A stretch of DNA of 64,000 nt from Sphingomonadales bacterium EhC05 (GCA_001650955.1 LXYP01000002.1:124001-188000), one strand, 5' to 3'. Shown: positions 17,721-27,369, numbered from the stretch's first letter. Notes: generated from the letters alone by a model not told the origin. Program-made: numbers and translations.

Positions 17721-18422
17721 ATGAAAATTCTGTTCCTCACCATGCTCGCCACCCTGCAACCAGTCGCGGTCGAGCCTCAGTCGCCACCGCCGGCGCTGAC
17801 TGATATCCAGCAACGCGACCTGTCCTGCGTCGCAGTATTTGCGATCATTGCTTCAGAACAGGAGCGCGGGGTGCAAACTGCGTTTGACTATCCACTGATG
17901 GAGGAACGCGGCCGCACCTATATGGCTCAGGTCGGCGCAACTATCATGAGTGAAACCGGCCGGAGCAGGGAACAGGTTGCAGAGGCCTTTGTTGAAGCCG
18001 TTGCTGCACAGCAGGCCAAGGTCAAGCATGTCGCCGAACCCGGTGAAGTCGTGGATGCGGAAATGGAAAGATGCCTGCCGGTGCTGGACGCAGCGGTTCC
18101 GCCCAAACCCAAGCCGACGCTCAATCAATGTGCCGTGATGTTACAACTCGCCTATGAAGAAATATATGGCCGCGAAGGCCTGTCGAAGACGGCGCAGGAT
18201 TTGAAGACTCTGGCCGCGGTGCTCGACAATCGGGCGAGAGAGAGACTGCGCACCGAAGGTTATAGCGGGAATGAAACTGATATCACCATGACCCAGTCGC
18301 GCGAATCCATGTTGGCAGAAGCGGAGGCAGCGAAAATCAAAGGTGAAGCGTCCACTCTGGATTTTGAACATTGTTTCACCCTCGCCGCGCCCGAGGAAAA
18401 GGACCGGAAATATGAGCATTAG
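17721..18422 (+). CDS. Secreted protein of unknown function
   Basis: A 233-residue protein beginning with a short signal peptide ([19 protein letters not shown]). Three or four cysteines occur in regular settings ([39 protein letters not shown]), suggesting disulphides or a haem-free helical domain repeated twice. The start is ATG 17721; the frame is open upstream without a good start. It overlaps the following VOC gene by 11 bases. No family assigned. Confidence 0.7.
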   Translation: MKILFLTMLATLQPVAVEPQSPPPALTDIQQRDLSCVAVFAIIASEQERGVQTAFDYPLMEERGRTYMAQVGATIMSETGRSREQVAEAFVEAVAAQQAKVKHVAEPGEVVDAEMERCLPVLDAAVPPKPKPTLNQCAVMLQLAYEEIYGREGLSKTAQDLKTLAAVLDNRARERLRTEGYSGNETDITMTQSRESMLAEAEAAKIKGEASTLDFEHCFTLAAPEEKDRKYEH

Positions 18423-18852
18423 TCCTGCCAACCCGCTCCGGCCCTTCCATCTGGCGTTTCCGGTGCATGACCTTGCTGCCGCTCGACATTTTTATGGCGA
18501 GATTCTGGGTTGCGATGAGGGGCGTAGTGACGATCACTGGATCGATTTCAACCTCTATGGCCATCAAATTGTGACTCATCTCAACGAACAGCTTGAGCAA
18601 AATGGGATCATCAACCCAGTCGATGACGAGCAAGTGCCCGTCCCTCATTTTGGAGTCGTTCTGACGATGGATCTATGGAGCGAGCTCGTGGAGCGGATAA
18701 AAGAGACAGACATTCAATTTGTGATCGAACCGACCATCCGGTTCAAAGGACAGATCGGCGAGCAGGCGACCATGTTTTTTCTCGATCCGAGCGGCAATGC
18801 GCTGGAGTTTAAAGCCTTCGGCCAAGATGATCAGCTGTTTGCAAAAGATTGA
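18412..18852 (+). CDS. VOC family protein (glyoxalase/dioxygenase fold)
   Basis: A 146-residue VOC protein. The first betaalphabetabetabeta module starts [24 protein letters not shown] and the second ends with [16 protein letters not shown]. Putative metal ligands are H (FHLAF), H (VPHFGVV) and E (ALEFKAF), so the metal site looks intact. The substrate cannot be told; the ExxG plus PxHFG pattern recalls the small bacterial dioxygenase-like members. ATG 18412 lies inside the end of the previous gene. Confidence 0.85.
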   Translation: MSISPANPLRPFHLAFPVHDLAAARHFYGEILGCDEGRSDDHWIDFNLYGHQIVTHLNEQLEQNGIINPVDDEQVPVPHFGVVLTMDLWSELVERIKETDIQFVIEPTIRFKGQIGEQATMFFLDPSGNALEFKAFGQDDQLFAKD

Positions 18853-18974
18853 GCGGCCCGGCGGCCGGATTCAGGCGCGAACTGGCAGACATGCCGTTCT
18901 CGCAGCAGCTTTCTTCGACTGACAATGAACAAGCCTGATCCGGCCGTCCGGAACGGCAACATCATGAGCGTGGA

Positions 18975-19571
18975 TTATTCGTCATGCTCCTTTTTCCATC
19001 TGTCCAATGCCATCTGCAGCTGCTGTTCTGCCATATCACGGGCAATATTACGGGAAAGATCCAGAGAATCGGACAGACGTTCACCGATTAACGCATCTCC
19101 GAGCGCCATCAGCACGAGCGTGTGCGTGTCTTCGTGCATTTCGTGATCCTGATGACCATTTTCGCCGATATCATCGACCAGCGCATGAATCGCATCAACG
19201 ATCGGATCGAGCGCATCTTCATTGCCGGTTAGCATCATCCAGGACCAGAGCGCAGCGGCACCTTGCTTGTCAAAAGCGTCGAACGTGAGGTCGACAATAT
19301 CACGAACGCTGCCTTCGCCTGTCCGGGATTTCATGATGGCTTGCGAGATCATCCCACAGACCTCGGCCGACAAATAAGCCGCCAAAGCCTTTTGTAAGCC
19401 GGAAGCAGATCCAAAATGGTGGAGAAGATTGGCGTGGGTTCGGCCAATCCGTCCGGCAACCGCCTTCAACGTAACCGCTTGGGGGCCCGACTCAATCAGC
19501 AGATCACGCGCGGCAGACAGCGCCATACCGCGGCTTTCCTCAGGTGACAGGCGTCTTTTCGCTATTGACAT
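18975..19571 (-). CDS. TetR family transcriptional regulator
   Basis: A 198-residue repressor-type protein. The N-terminal helix-turn-helix is ARDLLIESGPQAVTLKAVAGRIGRTHANLLHHFGS (about residues 20-55); the C-terminal helical domain holds several His and Asp residues (GENGHQDHEMHEDTH), a possible metal or ligand contact. It is divergent from the PF10118 copy 2 gene with under 70 bases between start codons, so that gene is the likely target. The ligand is unknown. Confidence 0.85.
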   Translation of the reverse strand: MSIAKRRLSPEESRGMALSAARDLLIESGPQAVTLKAVAGRIGRTHANLLHHFGSASGLQKALAAYLSAEVCGMISQAIMKSRTGEGSVRDIVDLTFDAFDKQGAAALWSWMMLTGNEDALDPIVDAIHALVDDIGENGHQDHEMHEDTHTLVLMALGDALIGERLSDSLDLSRNIARDMAEQQLQMALDRWKKEHDE

Positions 19572-19638
19572 CTATGTAAGTAACCTTATGCTTATGATGA
19601 TTAGCTATATGACTATCCCACAGGAATGGAAACAGTCG

Positions 19639-20547
19639 ATGAACATGCATAGCGCAACGAATGTTGAGCCGGAAATGATTAATACACCGACTCCTGATGA
19701 CCTGAAGATTACTCCGCGTGACCGCCGATTTGGCCGCGATGCGGGCCATCAACCCGGGAAATATTGGCAAAATGGCGATCCGATTGCGACCGCTTTTTAC
19801 AACAGTCTGTCGCTGACCTTCCCACGAGGCGAAGCCTTTTTCATCGAGAGCGTGAAAGCCTATCGCGACATCGCGCCGAAGAAACTGCAAAAAGAAATCC
19901 GGGCGTTCATTCAGCAAGAAGTGATCCACAGCCGCGAGCATCTCGCGCTCAATCGCCGGGTGGAAGAGAGCGGCTATGATGTCAGCCGGATCGAAACACG
20001 AATTACCGAATCGCTGGATCTGACCAAGGGGCGCCCGAAAATCGCCAATTTGGCCGCGACCATGATTCTCGAACATTTCACGGCCATCATGGCCCAGCAA
20101 TTTATCGCCGATGATCGCCACTGGGAAAATTCAGACGAGGAAACGGCCAATCTCTGGCGCTGGCATGCACTGGCAGAAATCGAGCATAAAGGCGTCGCCT
20201 ATGACACGTGGCTACATGCCACCAGAGCCTGGCCGCGCTGGCAGCGCTGGAAAGTCAAAGCGCTGATGATGTTGGTGATCACGCGAAATTTCTGGGGCAA
20301 TCGCTGGCGCGACACGCTGGATCTGCTCGCTCAAGACGGAATCTCCGGCTGGAAAGTAAAGCTGAAATTGCTCCACTTCCTTCTCGTCAAACCCGGCATT
20401 GCGCGGGGAATCATCCTGCCATGGTGCAAATTTTTTCTGCCCGGGTTTCACCCGTGGAATGAAGATGACCGCCATCTGATTGATCTGGCCGAGAGCGCAT
20501 ATTCCGCTGCATTGCCGAATGAGGCAGTGACAGCATCATCCTCTTGA
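19639..20547 (+). CDS. PF10118 metal-dependent hydrolase, copy 2
   Basis: A 302-residue paralogue of the protein at 11798-12760. The same ligand-bearing helices are present: FIQQEVIHSREH, ILEHFTA and HALAEIEHKGVAYD, then the shared end FFLPGFHPWNEDDRHLI. ATG 19639 is chosen because a GGAAAC-containing purine stretch precedes it; ATG 19609 is in frame and possible. It is divergent from the TetR gene, which probably regulates it, and convergent with a hypothetical gene six bases downstream. Reaction unknown. Confidence 0.82.
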   Translation: MNMHSATNVEPEMINTPTPDDLKITPRDRRFGRDAGHQPGKYWQNGDPIATAFYNSLSLTFPRGEAFFIESVKAYRDIAPKKLQKEIRAFIQQEVIHSREHLALNRRVEESGYDVSRIETRITESLDLTKGRPKIANLAATMILEHFTAIMAQQFIADDRHWENSDEETANLWRWHALAEIEHKGVAYDTWLHATRAWPRWQRWKVKALMMLVITRNFWGNRWRDTLDLLAQDGISGWKVKLKLLHFLLVKPGIARGIILPWCKFFLPGFHPWNEDDRHLIDLAESAYSAALPNEAVTASSS

Positions 20548-20553
20548 AAAAGC

Positions 20554-21105
20554 CTAATGAGCAGCTTTGCTCATATCCACTTTTTCGACCCACTCAGGAA
20601 AGAAGCTGGGCTCGCGAGTTGACCAGCCAGGCGCCGTTGCCGCGGCTTCGCTGATTGATTGCAGCAGGACTTTGCGGGTTTTCGGATGCAAATGTGGCAA
20701 GGATGCTGCCGCACAAAAGGCGCCGGGCAGCCATGGCCGCGAATCAGGACCGAGCAACCGCTCATATAGAAACCGGAATGCAGGAAAACTATTGATCCGG
20801 CCCTGGCCAAGATCGAACGCGGCCAGCGAAATCAACGATGGCATAAACGCTTCGATACTATCGATAGCGCAATCTTCCGGAATGGCTTTGCGAATATCGC
20901 CTATGCGCCTGTAGAGAGATATCTGCACTTTGATGCCAGCTTCCTCAACCGCATCACGTGACCAGGTCTCGACCGCATCGGAGCGATCCAGCCCGACATC
21001 AAGCGAACGGCGGATATAGCGTTGGGTAGCAGATCCGAAGCTTGCGAATTCTTTCATCTCAGCGAGCGTCATTGCGCCGGGAACGGATTGAATCTCTTTG
21101 GTCAT
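20554..21105 (-). CDS. Hypothetical protein
   Basis: A 183-residue soluble-looking protein without signal peptide or membrane segment. The start is well supported: AGGAG lies eight bases before ATG 21103-21105. The sequence is helical with motifs such as TQRYIRRSLDVGLDRSD, SFPAFRFLYERLLGPDSRPWLPG and SLPHLHPKTRKVL. I do not recognise it. It faces the PF10118 copy 2 gene tail to tail with a six-base gap. Confidence 0.65.
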   Translation of the reverse strand: MTKEIQSVPGAMTLAEMKEFASFGSATQRYIRRSLDVGLDRSDAVETWSRDAVEEAGIKVQISLYRRIGDIRKAIPEDCAIDSIEAFMPSLISLAAFDLGQGRINSFPAFRFLYERLLGPDSRPWLPGAFCAAASLPHLHPKTRKVLLQSISEAAATAPGWSTREPSFFPEWVEKVDMSKAAH

Positions 21106-21236
21106 ACTCGGGGCTCCTGTTTCACCTTCCCACGAGCGCCACTTGACCAAAACATAGTTAGTAATTGGTTAAACCGGTCTCAATATTTATGTTTCCAATG
21201 CCAAAAAGGTCAAATGTTGCGCGGATCACTTCGAAA

Positions 21237-21267
21237 GTTTCGACCAACCGCAAGCCTGTTTCGACCA
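21237..21267 (+). promoter_or_regulatory. Direct repeats, candidate LytTR binding site
   Basis: GTTTCGACCA occurs at 21237-21246 and again at 21258-21267, exactly 21 bases apart (two helical turns). LytTR regulators bind paired 9-bp direct repeats with about 12 bases between them, the same period. The site lies some 70-100 bases before the LytS-type kinase gene, so autoregulation is plausible. Confidence 0.5.
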
Positions 21268-21338
21268 GCCCCGATTCAACTAGAGACATTTGATACCATC
21301 TTGCCCTAAGCTAAAAGCGAATAATGAACTGAGCAGCA

Positions 21339-22472
21339 ATGAGAAAATTTGAACTGGGCAAACATAAACCAACCGTCGGGCATCAGGTCGCAATCTTGTC
21401 GATTCTCGGTTTTTGGTTATTTTACGTAATCATCATTACGTTGCGCGCGGCAATCGGAGATTGGCCCGCGCAAGGTGAAATGGCGATTCGCCGAATGGTC
21501 GTGACGGCTTGTGGTGTCGTCGTAACCTATGGACTTTATCACTTGTTGCGCTTGTTCGAAGACAAGGCCCTCTCGACCCGTATCATCACTGCATTCACCG
21601 CCGCTATTCCCTGCGCAATCATCATTGCCTTCATCAATCACTATGTTTTCAATGTTTATTATCCTGAAAGTCTCTTCGGCGAAGCGCATATAGAAGAGAT
21701 GCGCAAATATCTGGAGCAGGATAATTTCATGCTTAAAACGGTCTCTGAAGACGCCACCTCGCGTTTCTTCTTCATCGTCAGTTGGGCGTCTTTATATCTG
21801 ACTCTCAGCTATGCCGGCGAAGTTCGAACCGTCGAACGCAAGGCCGCCCGGTTTGCTCAGGCCGCGCAGGATGCCGAACTCAGGTCATTGCGCTATCAGG
21901 TCAATCCGCACTTTCTGTTTAACACGCTCAATTCTCTGAGCACGTTAGTCATGCGCAGCCAGCCGGAAGAAGCAGAGGAAATGATCCTCAACCTCTCAAA
22001 ATTTTACCGCACCAGCCTGTCCGGCGATCCGCTGGAAGACGTCCCGCTGAGCGAGGAGGTGCATTTGCAAAACCTGTATCTCGACATTGAAGCAGTACGC
22101 TTTCCCGATCGTCTGAGAACTGCGATAAACATTCCTGATGATTTGCTTGGGGTTCTTGTACCTGGCCTCATTCTCCAGCCGCTAGTTGAAAATGCGATCA
22201 AACATAGCGTCGCGCACAGCAAACGGCCGGTCACGATCACGATCAGCGCGCGGTCGGAAGGCGATGATCTGATCCTGACCGTGGCAGACGATGGCGATCC
22301 GAGACCGGTCAACATCGACGCCAATCAACCGAGTAGCGGCATCGGCCTTGCCAATGTCCGCGACCGTCTCGATACTCGTTTTGGTCGCCGCGCGACGCTG
22401 CAAACCGTGCGGCTGGAAGAAGGCGGCTATATTGCGCAATTAACCTTACCGCTTATGCTGGATAGCCAATGA
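21339..22472 (+). CDS. LytS-family sensor histidine kinase
   Basis: A 377-residue membrane kinase. Four hydrophobic segments lie in residues 15-155, followed by the His_kinase domain with the phospho-acceptor H191 in RYQVNPHFLFNTLNSLS. The HATPase part shows LQPLVENAIKHSV (N box) and SGIGLANVRDRL (G box). The sensing region has no periplasmic domain of note, so the signal may be membrane-borne. It overlaps the response regulator by four bases. Members control envelope or peptide uptake functions, but the target here is unknown. Confidence 0.92.
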   Translation: MRKFELGKHKPTVGHQVAILSILGFWLFYVIIITLRAAIGDWPAQGEMAIRRMVVTACGVVVTYGLYHLLRLFEDKALSTRIITAFTAAIPCAIIIAFINHYVFNVYYPESLFGEAHIEEMRKYLEQDNFMLKTVSEDATSRFFFIVSWASLYLTLSYAGEVRTVERKAARFAQAAQDAELRSLRYQVNPHFLFNTLNSLSTLVMRSQPEEAEEMILNLSKFYRTSLSGDPLEDVPLSEEVHLQNLYLDIEAVRFPDRLRTAINIPDDLLGVLVPGLILQPLVENAIKHSVAHSKRPVTITISARSEGDDLILTVADDGDPRPVNIDANQPSSGIGLANVRDRLDTRFGRRATLQTVRLEEGGYIAQLTLPLMLDSQ

Positions 22473-23218
22473 CCGATGATATCGAAAAACCGCCGCTCAA
22501 AACGCTGATCATTGACGATGAGCCGCTTGCGATAGAACGCCTGCAGCTGCTCTGCGCCCGCCAACCCGACATAATTTTGATCGGCACCGCCAGCGACGGC
22601 GAAGCGGCGCTGCGCCTGACCGAACAATTGCGGCCGGACCTGCTGCTGCTGGATATCGCAATGCCTGGCAAGGACGGCCTGGATGTCGCCAGAGCGTTGT
22701 CCGGCAGTGACCATGCCCCAGCGATTATCTTTGTGACCGCATTTGATGGCTTTGCGGTGGAAGCATTTGATGTCGCGGCGATCGACTATGTCCTGAAACC
22801 GGTCGAGAGCGACCGGCTGGCACTGGCAATATCGCGAGTCCGGGAACGCACCTTCGAGACCAGAGCCGAGAGCACCGAAGATTCGCCTTGGGCAGAGGAG
22901 TTCTGGGTACCCTATAAATCCGAACTGCGCCGTGTCGCGGCGCCAGAGATTGACCGAGTCGAGGCAGAGCGCGATTATATGCGCCTGCATGTCGGCAGCG
23001 TTAGCTATTTACTGCATCAAACAATCACCGGCCTCGAAGAGCGGCTTAATCCGGAAGAGTTTATCCGCTTGCACCGCTCGCATCTTGTCCGGCGGGACTG
23101 GATCAGCGGCCTGCGCCATGAAGGCGGCGGCGTATGGATCGCGTGCCTGAAATGCGGCACCGAAGTGCGTATCGGCCGCACCCATCTGGCGGAGGCGAAA
23201 AAACTGGCCGGTCGATAG
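22469..23218 (+). CDS. LytTR-type response regulator
   Basis: A 249-residue partner of the kinase. The receiver domain has the acidic pair in IIDDEPLA, phospho-acceptor D62 (LLLLDIAMPG), T90 and K110 (YVLKPVE). The C-terminal LytTR DNA-binding domain runs from about residue 148: VEAERDYMRLHVG, RLNPEEFIRLHRSHLVRRDWI. All phosphorelay residues are intact. It begins in an ATGA overlap with the kinase gene. Direct repeats upstream of the operon suggest self-control. Confidence 0.94.
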   Translation: MTDDIEKPPLKTLIIDDEPLAIERLQLLCARQPDIILIGTASDGEAALRLTEQLRPDLLLLDIAMPGKDGLDVARALSGSDHAPAIIFVTAFDGFAVEAFDVAAIDYVLKPVESDRLALAISRVRERTFETRAESTEDSPWAEEFWVPYKSELRRVAAPEIDRVEAERDYMRLHVGSVSYLLHQTITGLEERLNPEEFIRLHRSHLVRRDWISGLRHEGGGVWIACLKCGTEVRIGRTHLAEAKKLAGR

Positions 23219-23279
23219 ATTCGCCGCGGGATCATTTTCCGAATATCTGCACGACCCGACAATTGGCGCCATTTCAAAT

Positions 23280-23300
23280 CAGGTTTTTCCCAAAAACCTG
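23280..23300. repeat. Perfect 9-bp inverted repeat
   Basis: CAGGTTTTT and AAAAACCTG flank a CCC loop between the response regulator and the GGDEF/EAL gene. There is no T-run after it, so an operator is as likely as a weak terminator. Confidence 0.5.
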
Positions 23301-23418
23301 CGCTATAGGAGCCAAATTCAACTGGGGTGACATTAGCTTATTCTAAATCCAATTTTGTCATAAGGGCTTTTTGAGGTCATCGGACCACGATCATCAAGGC
23401 TGAGTTTAAACAATAGCT

Positions 23419-25617
23419 ATGGCAGTCAAGGGCATATTAAGGGCAATTTCGAGCAACGCATCACATGATGCTTCCCCTGCCCCTGTTCCAGATGGTTTAA
23501 CACAACGCGTTGAAATTCTTGACGATATCGAACGGTCCGGAATCAACTGGCTGTGGGCCACGGATGCGGAAAACCGCCTGATCTATCTTTCTGCCAGTGC
23601 CGCCGACAGCGTGGACAAACCAATCGACGAGCTTCTCTCGCTCCCGTTGACGGATTTGATCGCAGATGACCCGGATAATCCGGAACAGAAATCTGATCGA
23701 CCGTTAAACTTTCAGCTGAGCAAACGCAGCAAAATAGATAGTCTGGTTGTCGGCTTGAAACCCCAAATGCTTGAGCGGCAGGATCAGCCGATCTGGTGGA
23801 TGATAAACGCGCATCCGAAATTTGATGAAGCGGGAGATTTCCAGGGCTATCGCGGAAATGCGAAAGATGTGACGATTGAATATCAACGGAAAGTTGAAGA
23901 TTCGCGTCTCGCCCAATTTGATTCCCTCACCGGCCTCGCCAATCGCCATCGAATGAACCACCGGCTGAACGCTTTGCTCAGTGCGTTCAAGACAACCAAC
24001 CGCAGCTGCGCGATCATGATGCTGGATCTGGATCGTTTCAAATATATCAATGACACTATGGGACATCTCGCCGGTGATGAACTGCTCAAGCAGGTCGCGC
24101 TCCGGATGAAGAAAATTGTCGGTAATCGAGGCGAAATCGGTCGGCTTGGCGGTGATGAATTCCAGATCATTCTGCCGGACATTGACGATCGTGGCAAATT
24201 GGGTGAACTGGCAGACAAGATTGTCCAGATCGTTTCGCAACCCTATCCGATCGAGGGCAAAAATGCCGTCATCGGAATATCCGTGGGTATCGCAGTCGCG
24301 CCTTATGACGGCATTGAACAGGATGAACTGATCCGCAGTTCGGACCTGGCACTCTATTCCGCAAAAAATTCTGGTCGCGGACAATATCGCTTCTATTCGG
24401 TCGAACTGAAAAATGCCGAAGAAGACCGCAGATTGATGGTCGACAATTTGCGGGATGCGTTGGTCAACGATCAACTGGAACTGCGCTACCAACCAGTGGT
24501 TCGCCTCGAAGATAATCTCGTGGTTGGCTTCGAGGCCCTGATGCGATGGATGCATCCCACCCGCGGCTTGATCAGTCCTGATGTATTCATTCCGGTTGCC
24601 GAAGAGCTTAACCAGATTAATCAACTGGGCGAATGGGCGTTGCGCCAGGCCTGTCATGATGCGATCAAATGGCCCAATTCGGTACGAATTTCGGTAAACG
24701 TGTCAGCGGTCCAATTTGCCGATCGCAAATTTCCTGAAATTGTCCTGAATGCCCTCGTCCAAAGCGGATTGGAACCAGACCGCTTGGAGCTGGAATTGAC
24801 GGAAAGTGTTTTCCTGGGGGATAGCGAGACCACTGATAACACATTCAAGATTCTGAAAGATCTTGGCGTCCGCTTGGCGCTCGACGATTTCGGGACCGGC
24901 TATTCCTCGCTGAGCTATCTGCAATCGGCGCCGTTTGACAAAATCAAGGTCGACAAGAGTTTCGTTGATTCCTGCACCCAAGAGGATGAGAATAGCGCGA
25001 AGATCATCGCGGCGATCATCGGCCTGTCCGATGCCTTGGGCATGGAAACCACGGTTGAAGGCGTTGAAGCCTTCGACCAATTCAACCTTGTACGCTCAAA
25101 GGGGGCGAAATATATTCAGGGCTGGATCTATTCCAAAGCGCTGAAGCTCGAGCAGATCGAAAAGAAAATGGGTTCCGGCGAATTTAAGATTGCGCCGGAT
25201 GGTCCAGAACTTCACCGTCCCGATCGACGTACAGTGTTCCGCCGGATTGGTGCGATTCACGAAGATCATCGCTATGACGTTGTCATGCGCGACCTGTCCA
25301 AAACGGGGGCCAGATTTGAAGGCATTATCGGCGTGCCGGTGGGGACAAATCTGGTGCTTGATCTCGGCGAAGGACAATTGGTCGTGAGCTCGGTCATTCG
25401 GTCACAGGAATCGACAATCGCGGTTCAATTTGAAACGCCGCTCATCAGCGATGGCGCCGGCGGACTATGCACCCGCCATCGTATTTCTCCTTATGATCTC
25501 GCAGCCGCCGGCATGCCCTTGGCGGCCCTGCCCAAAGGCAGATATCCGCTCGCCAATGCAGCATCCAGCGGCAAAAATCCGCCGCAATTCACGCAAGTCT
25601 CGCTGGGGAAAAACTAG
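23419..25617 (+). CDS. PAS-GGDEF-EAL-PilZ cyclic-di-GMP protein
   Basis: A 732-residue protein of cyclic-di-GMP turnover. Residues 30-155 look like a PAS sensor. The cyclase domain has an intact GGDEF at 244-248 preceded by LDLDRFKYIND. The phosphodiesterase domain has EAL at 372-374, ELTES around 459-463 and DDFGTGYSS at 489-497; the usual AEGVE reads VEGVE. A C-terminal PilZ-like domain (about 603-690) shows RRTVFRR and DLSKTGARFEG. Both catalytic domains look active, with the PilZ part a possible product sensor. No membrane segment is seen. Its gene stands alone. Confidence 0.92.
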   Translation: MAVKGILRAISSNASHDASPAPVPDGLTQRVEILDDIERSGINWLWATDAENRLIYLSASAADSVDKPIDELLSLPLTDLIADDPDNPEQKSDRPLNFQLSKRSKIDSLVVGLKPQMLERQDQPIWWMINAHPKFDEAGDFQGYRGNAKDVTIEYQRKVEDSRLAQFDSLTGLANRHRMNHRLNALLSAFKTTNRSCAIMMLDLDRFKYINDTMGHLAGDELLKQVALRMKKIVGNRGEIGRLGGDEFQIILPDIDDRGKLGELADKIVQIVSQPYPIEGKNAVIGISVGIAVAPYDGIEQDELIRSSDLALYSAKNSGRGQYRFYSVELKNAEEDRRLMVDNLRDALVNDQLELRYQPVVRLEDNLVVGFEALMRWMHPTRGLISPDVFIPVAEELNQINQLGEWALRQACHDAIKWPNSVRISVNVSAVQFADRKFPEIVLNALVQSGLEPDRLELELTESVFLGDSETTDNTFKILKDLGVRLALDDFGTGYSSLSYLQSAPFDKIKVDKSFVDSCTQEDENSAKIIAAIIGLSDALGMETTVEGVEAFDQFNLVRSKGAKYIQGWIYSKALKLEQIEKKMGSGEFKIAPDGPELHRPDRRTVFRRIGAIHEDHRYDVVMRDLSKTGARFEGIIGVPVGTNLVLDLGEGQLVVSSVIRSQESTIAVQFETPLISDGAGGLCTRHRISPYDLAAAGMPLAALPKGRYPLANAASSGKNPPQFTQVSLGKN

Positions 25618-25926
25618 CCAAGCTCAGCAACTGGCCAGACGCCAGAACCGCCAGATGATCGAACGAATCTGTCAAAGTTAGTCAAAGTTAGGGCCTAGAA
25701 CGCTTTTCAGCGGCCCGAATGGGCAATCTGTTCAGATTTCTGCCAAGCAAAGAGGAAGCGCATTCAGGCGTAAGGCCAATGGCTGCACCGGGAGAGCAAA
25801 GCCCAAGTCCGCTGCACGTTGGACATTGATTTTATTTTCAAAGAGCCGACGGAAATTATGACAGGCTGCAGGCATGTAGGAAAGAGATTTCTAATCCCTA
25901 TCAGAGCCTGCATTTGGCCAAACTGC
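25618..25926. other. Intergenic region with a 10-bp tandem direct repeat
   Basis: No gene is supported in these 309 bases. GTCAAAGTTA is repeated back to back at 25671-25690, shortly after the GGDEF/EAL gene. The rest has scattered stops in all frames and no clear terminator. Confidence 0.5.
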
Positions 25927-26361
25927 CTAATCTTCTTGAGCCGTTTGCGCGCTTCTCAGCCTCACGATAAATTCAAGCAGGAAGGCGGTCGTCAGACTGA
26001 ACAGGATCAACCCATTGGCGGCGATTAATCCGGATAGCAGTCGCCATTCCTTGCCGATGACAATATCGCCAAATCCCAGCGTTGTGAACGACACCACCGA
26101 AAAATAGAGCGACGTTTCCAGATCGGCAAATTGCCCGAGCCAGATGAACGCACCAGCCCAGATCCAGACCGCCACGCTGAGCGCCAGAAGCATCCACAGC
26201 ACGACGAGCGTCAGCGTGATTATCAAACGCGCAATCTGACTGCCGGTAACCAGCCGGGCCCCAAAATGCGTCAACATTTTGATCGCCGCACCAATGAAAA
26301 TCGCCTGAATGACAATCGTGACGCAAATTAATGCGGAACCGACCAAAAGCTGTGCGAGCAT
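25927..26361 (-). CDS. Two-transmembrane ion channel protein
   Basis: A 144-residue membrane protein of the Ion_trans_2 type. Hydrophobic helices at the N-terminus and near residues 45-75 are followed by a pore region TTLGFGD, close to the potassium selectivity filter TxGYGD but with Phe for Tyr, then a last helix (GLILFSLTTAFLLEFIV). The start is set at ATG 26359-26361, where the first helix begins; the frame continues upstream into non-conserved sequence. The Phe variant is common in bacterial channels of this small type. Potassium as substrate is inferred. Confidence 0.82.
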   Translation of the reverse strand: MLAQLLVGSALICVTIVIQAIFIGAAIKMLTHFGARLVTGSQIARLIITLTLVVLWMLLALSVAVWIWAGAFIWLGQFADLETSLYFSVVSFTTLGFGDIVIGKEWRLLSGLIAANGLILFSLTTAFLLEFIVRLRSAQTAQED

Positions 26362-26607
26362 ATTTTGTCCATCATGTTGAAATGGGAAGAATGGCGAAGC
26401 GGCTTCTATGGGACAGGTGGGAATTTCGGTCAAATCGACTCGGCGATCTCCTCGAAAAGCGGCGGACATTCTGAGATATTTCCGCGGCCTGCGGCCCTAT
26501 CCTGACAAAGACATGAGAGATATGGCCGATTGGCGCAAAATCTACCGGTCCTGCTCGATCCCGACAGGACAATTTCCAATATTGCAAAATCCAAATGGCG
26601 CGAACCC

Positions 26608-27369
26608 TCAAGGCAAATATCTGAGATCGCCCAAAGACAAGGCGCGCAGCGCTGCTGTCACCCGGTTATCTACGCCAAGCTTGCGATAGGATCGTTCCAG
26701 ATGGGTGATGATTGTACTCTCCGCAATGTCCAGTATCTCAGCGATAACCCCGTTGCTTTTTCCTTGAGCAACCCAGGAGAGAACTTCTTTTTCTCTTGGT
26801 GACAATCTTGATTTGCGGGGCAGATCAATTTGCAGGAGCGCACAATATTTCAGATGTGCAAATTGGCAACAGCTCTGCAACAGGGAAATATCGATATCAT
26901 CCATTTCTGGCTTCACATTGCCAAAACCAAGCGAGACATATCCATTCCGTCCGTTGGGGCCGAAAACCGGCAGCATCAGGCCTTCACCGACCGCATCGGA
27001 CGCTGCATTGAGATAATCTAATTCTTCGCGGCTCGGAGTTGAAACATATACCAATTCTCTCCACCAACATGCGGTTGTTCCGGACATGATTTGGCCAATG
27101 GACGGGTCCACGCCGATCAAATTTTGGGACTCAAACCGGTCAACCAGCTCTTTCGGAAAGCCAACAGATATGACATTGACGCCCGCGCGCTCGAGAGCGC
27201 CCAATTGGGGCAGATGATGATAGGCTACAGCTTCTAGCCCCAAGCGTTTTGCAAAACGCAGGCACAAGATGTTAAGACTGGTAAAAGTCCGGCAGCGGGA
27301 CACTTTTCTATGGAAAGACACAGCCATTCCAGCAGCCGAATGGACATGGGAAGTCTGTTCAATGGACAT
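26608..27369 (-). CDS. LuxR-type quorum-sensing regulator without a nearby synthase
   Basis: A 253-residue regulator. The N-terminal autoinducer-binding domain keeps the DP pair (LIGVDPSIGQ) and a Trp (ACWWREL) that line the ligand pocket in LuxR/TraR. The C-terminal GerE helix-turn-helix is LSPREKEVLSWVAQGKSNGV and ESTIITHLERSYRKLGV. ATG 27367-27369 with GGAGA five bases upstream is chosen. No luxI-type gene lies in the window, so it is a LuxR solo here. It diverges from the small secreted protein gene, a possible target. Confidence 0.88.
   Translation of the reverse strand: MSIEQTSHVHSAAGMAVSFHRKVSRCRTFTSLNILCLRFAKRLGLEAVAYHHLPQLGALERAGVNVISVGFPKELVDRFESQNLIGVDPSIGQIMSGTTACWWRELVYVSTPSREELDYLNAASDAVGEGLMLPVFGPNGRNGYVSLGFGNVKPEMDDIDISLLQSCCQFAHLKYCALLQIDLPRKSRLSPREKEVLSWVAQGKSNGVIAEILDIAESTIITHLERSYRKLGVDNRVTAALRALSLGDLRYLP

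Noticed and set aside
18861-18945. Imperfect inverted repeat GCGGCCGGAT.../...ATCCGGCCG between the VOC and TetR genes
   Set aside because: Arms are about 55 bases apart with an unpaired base and no T-run; too weak to call a terminator or element.
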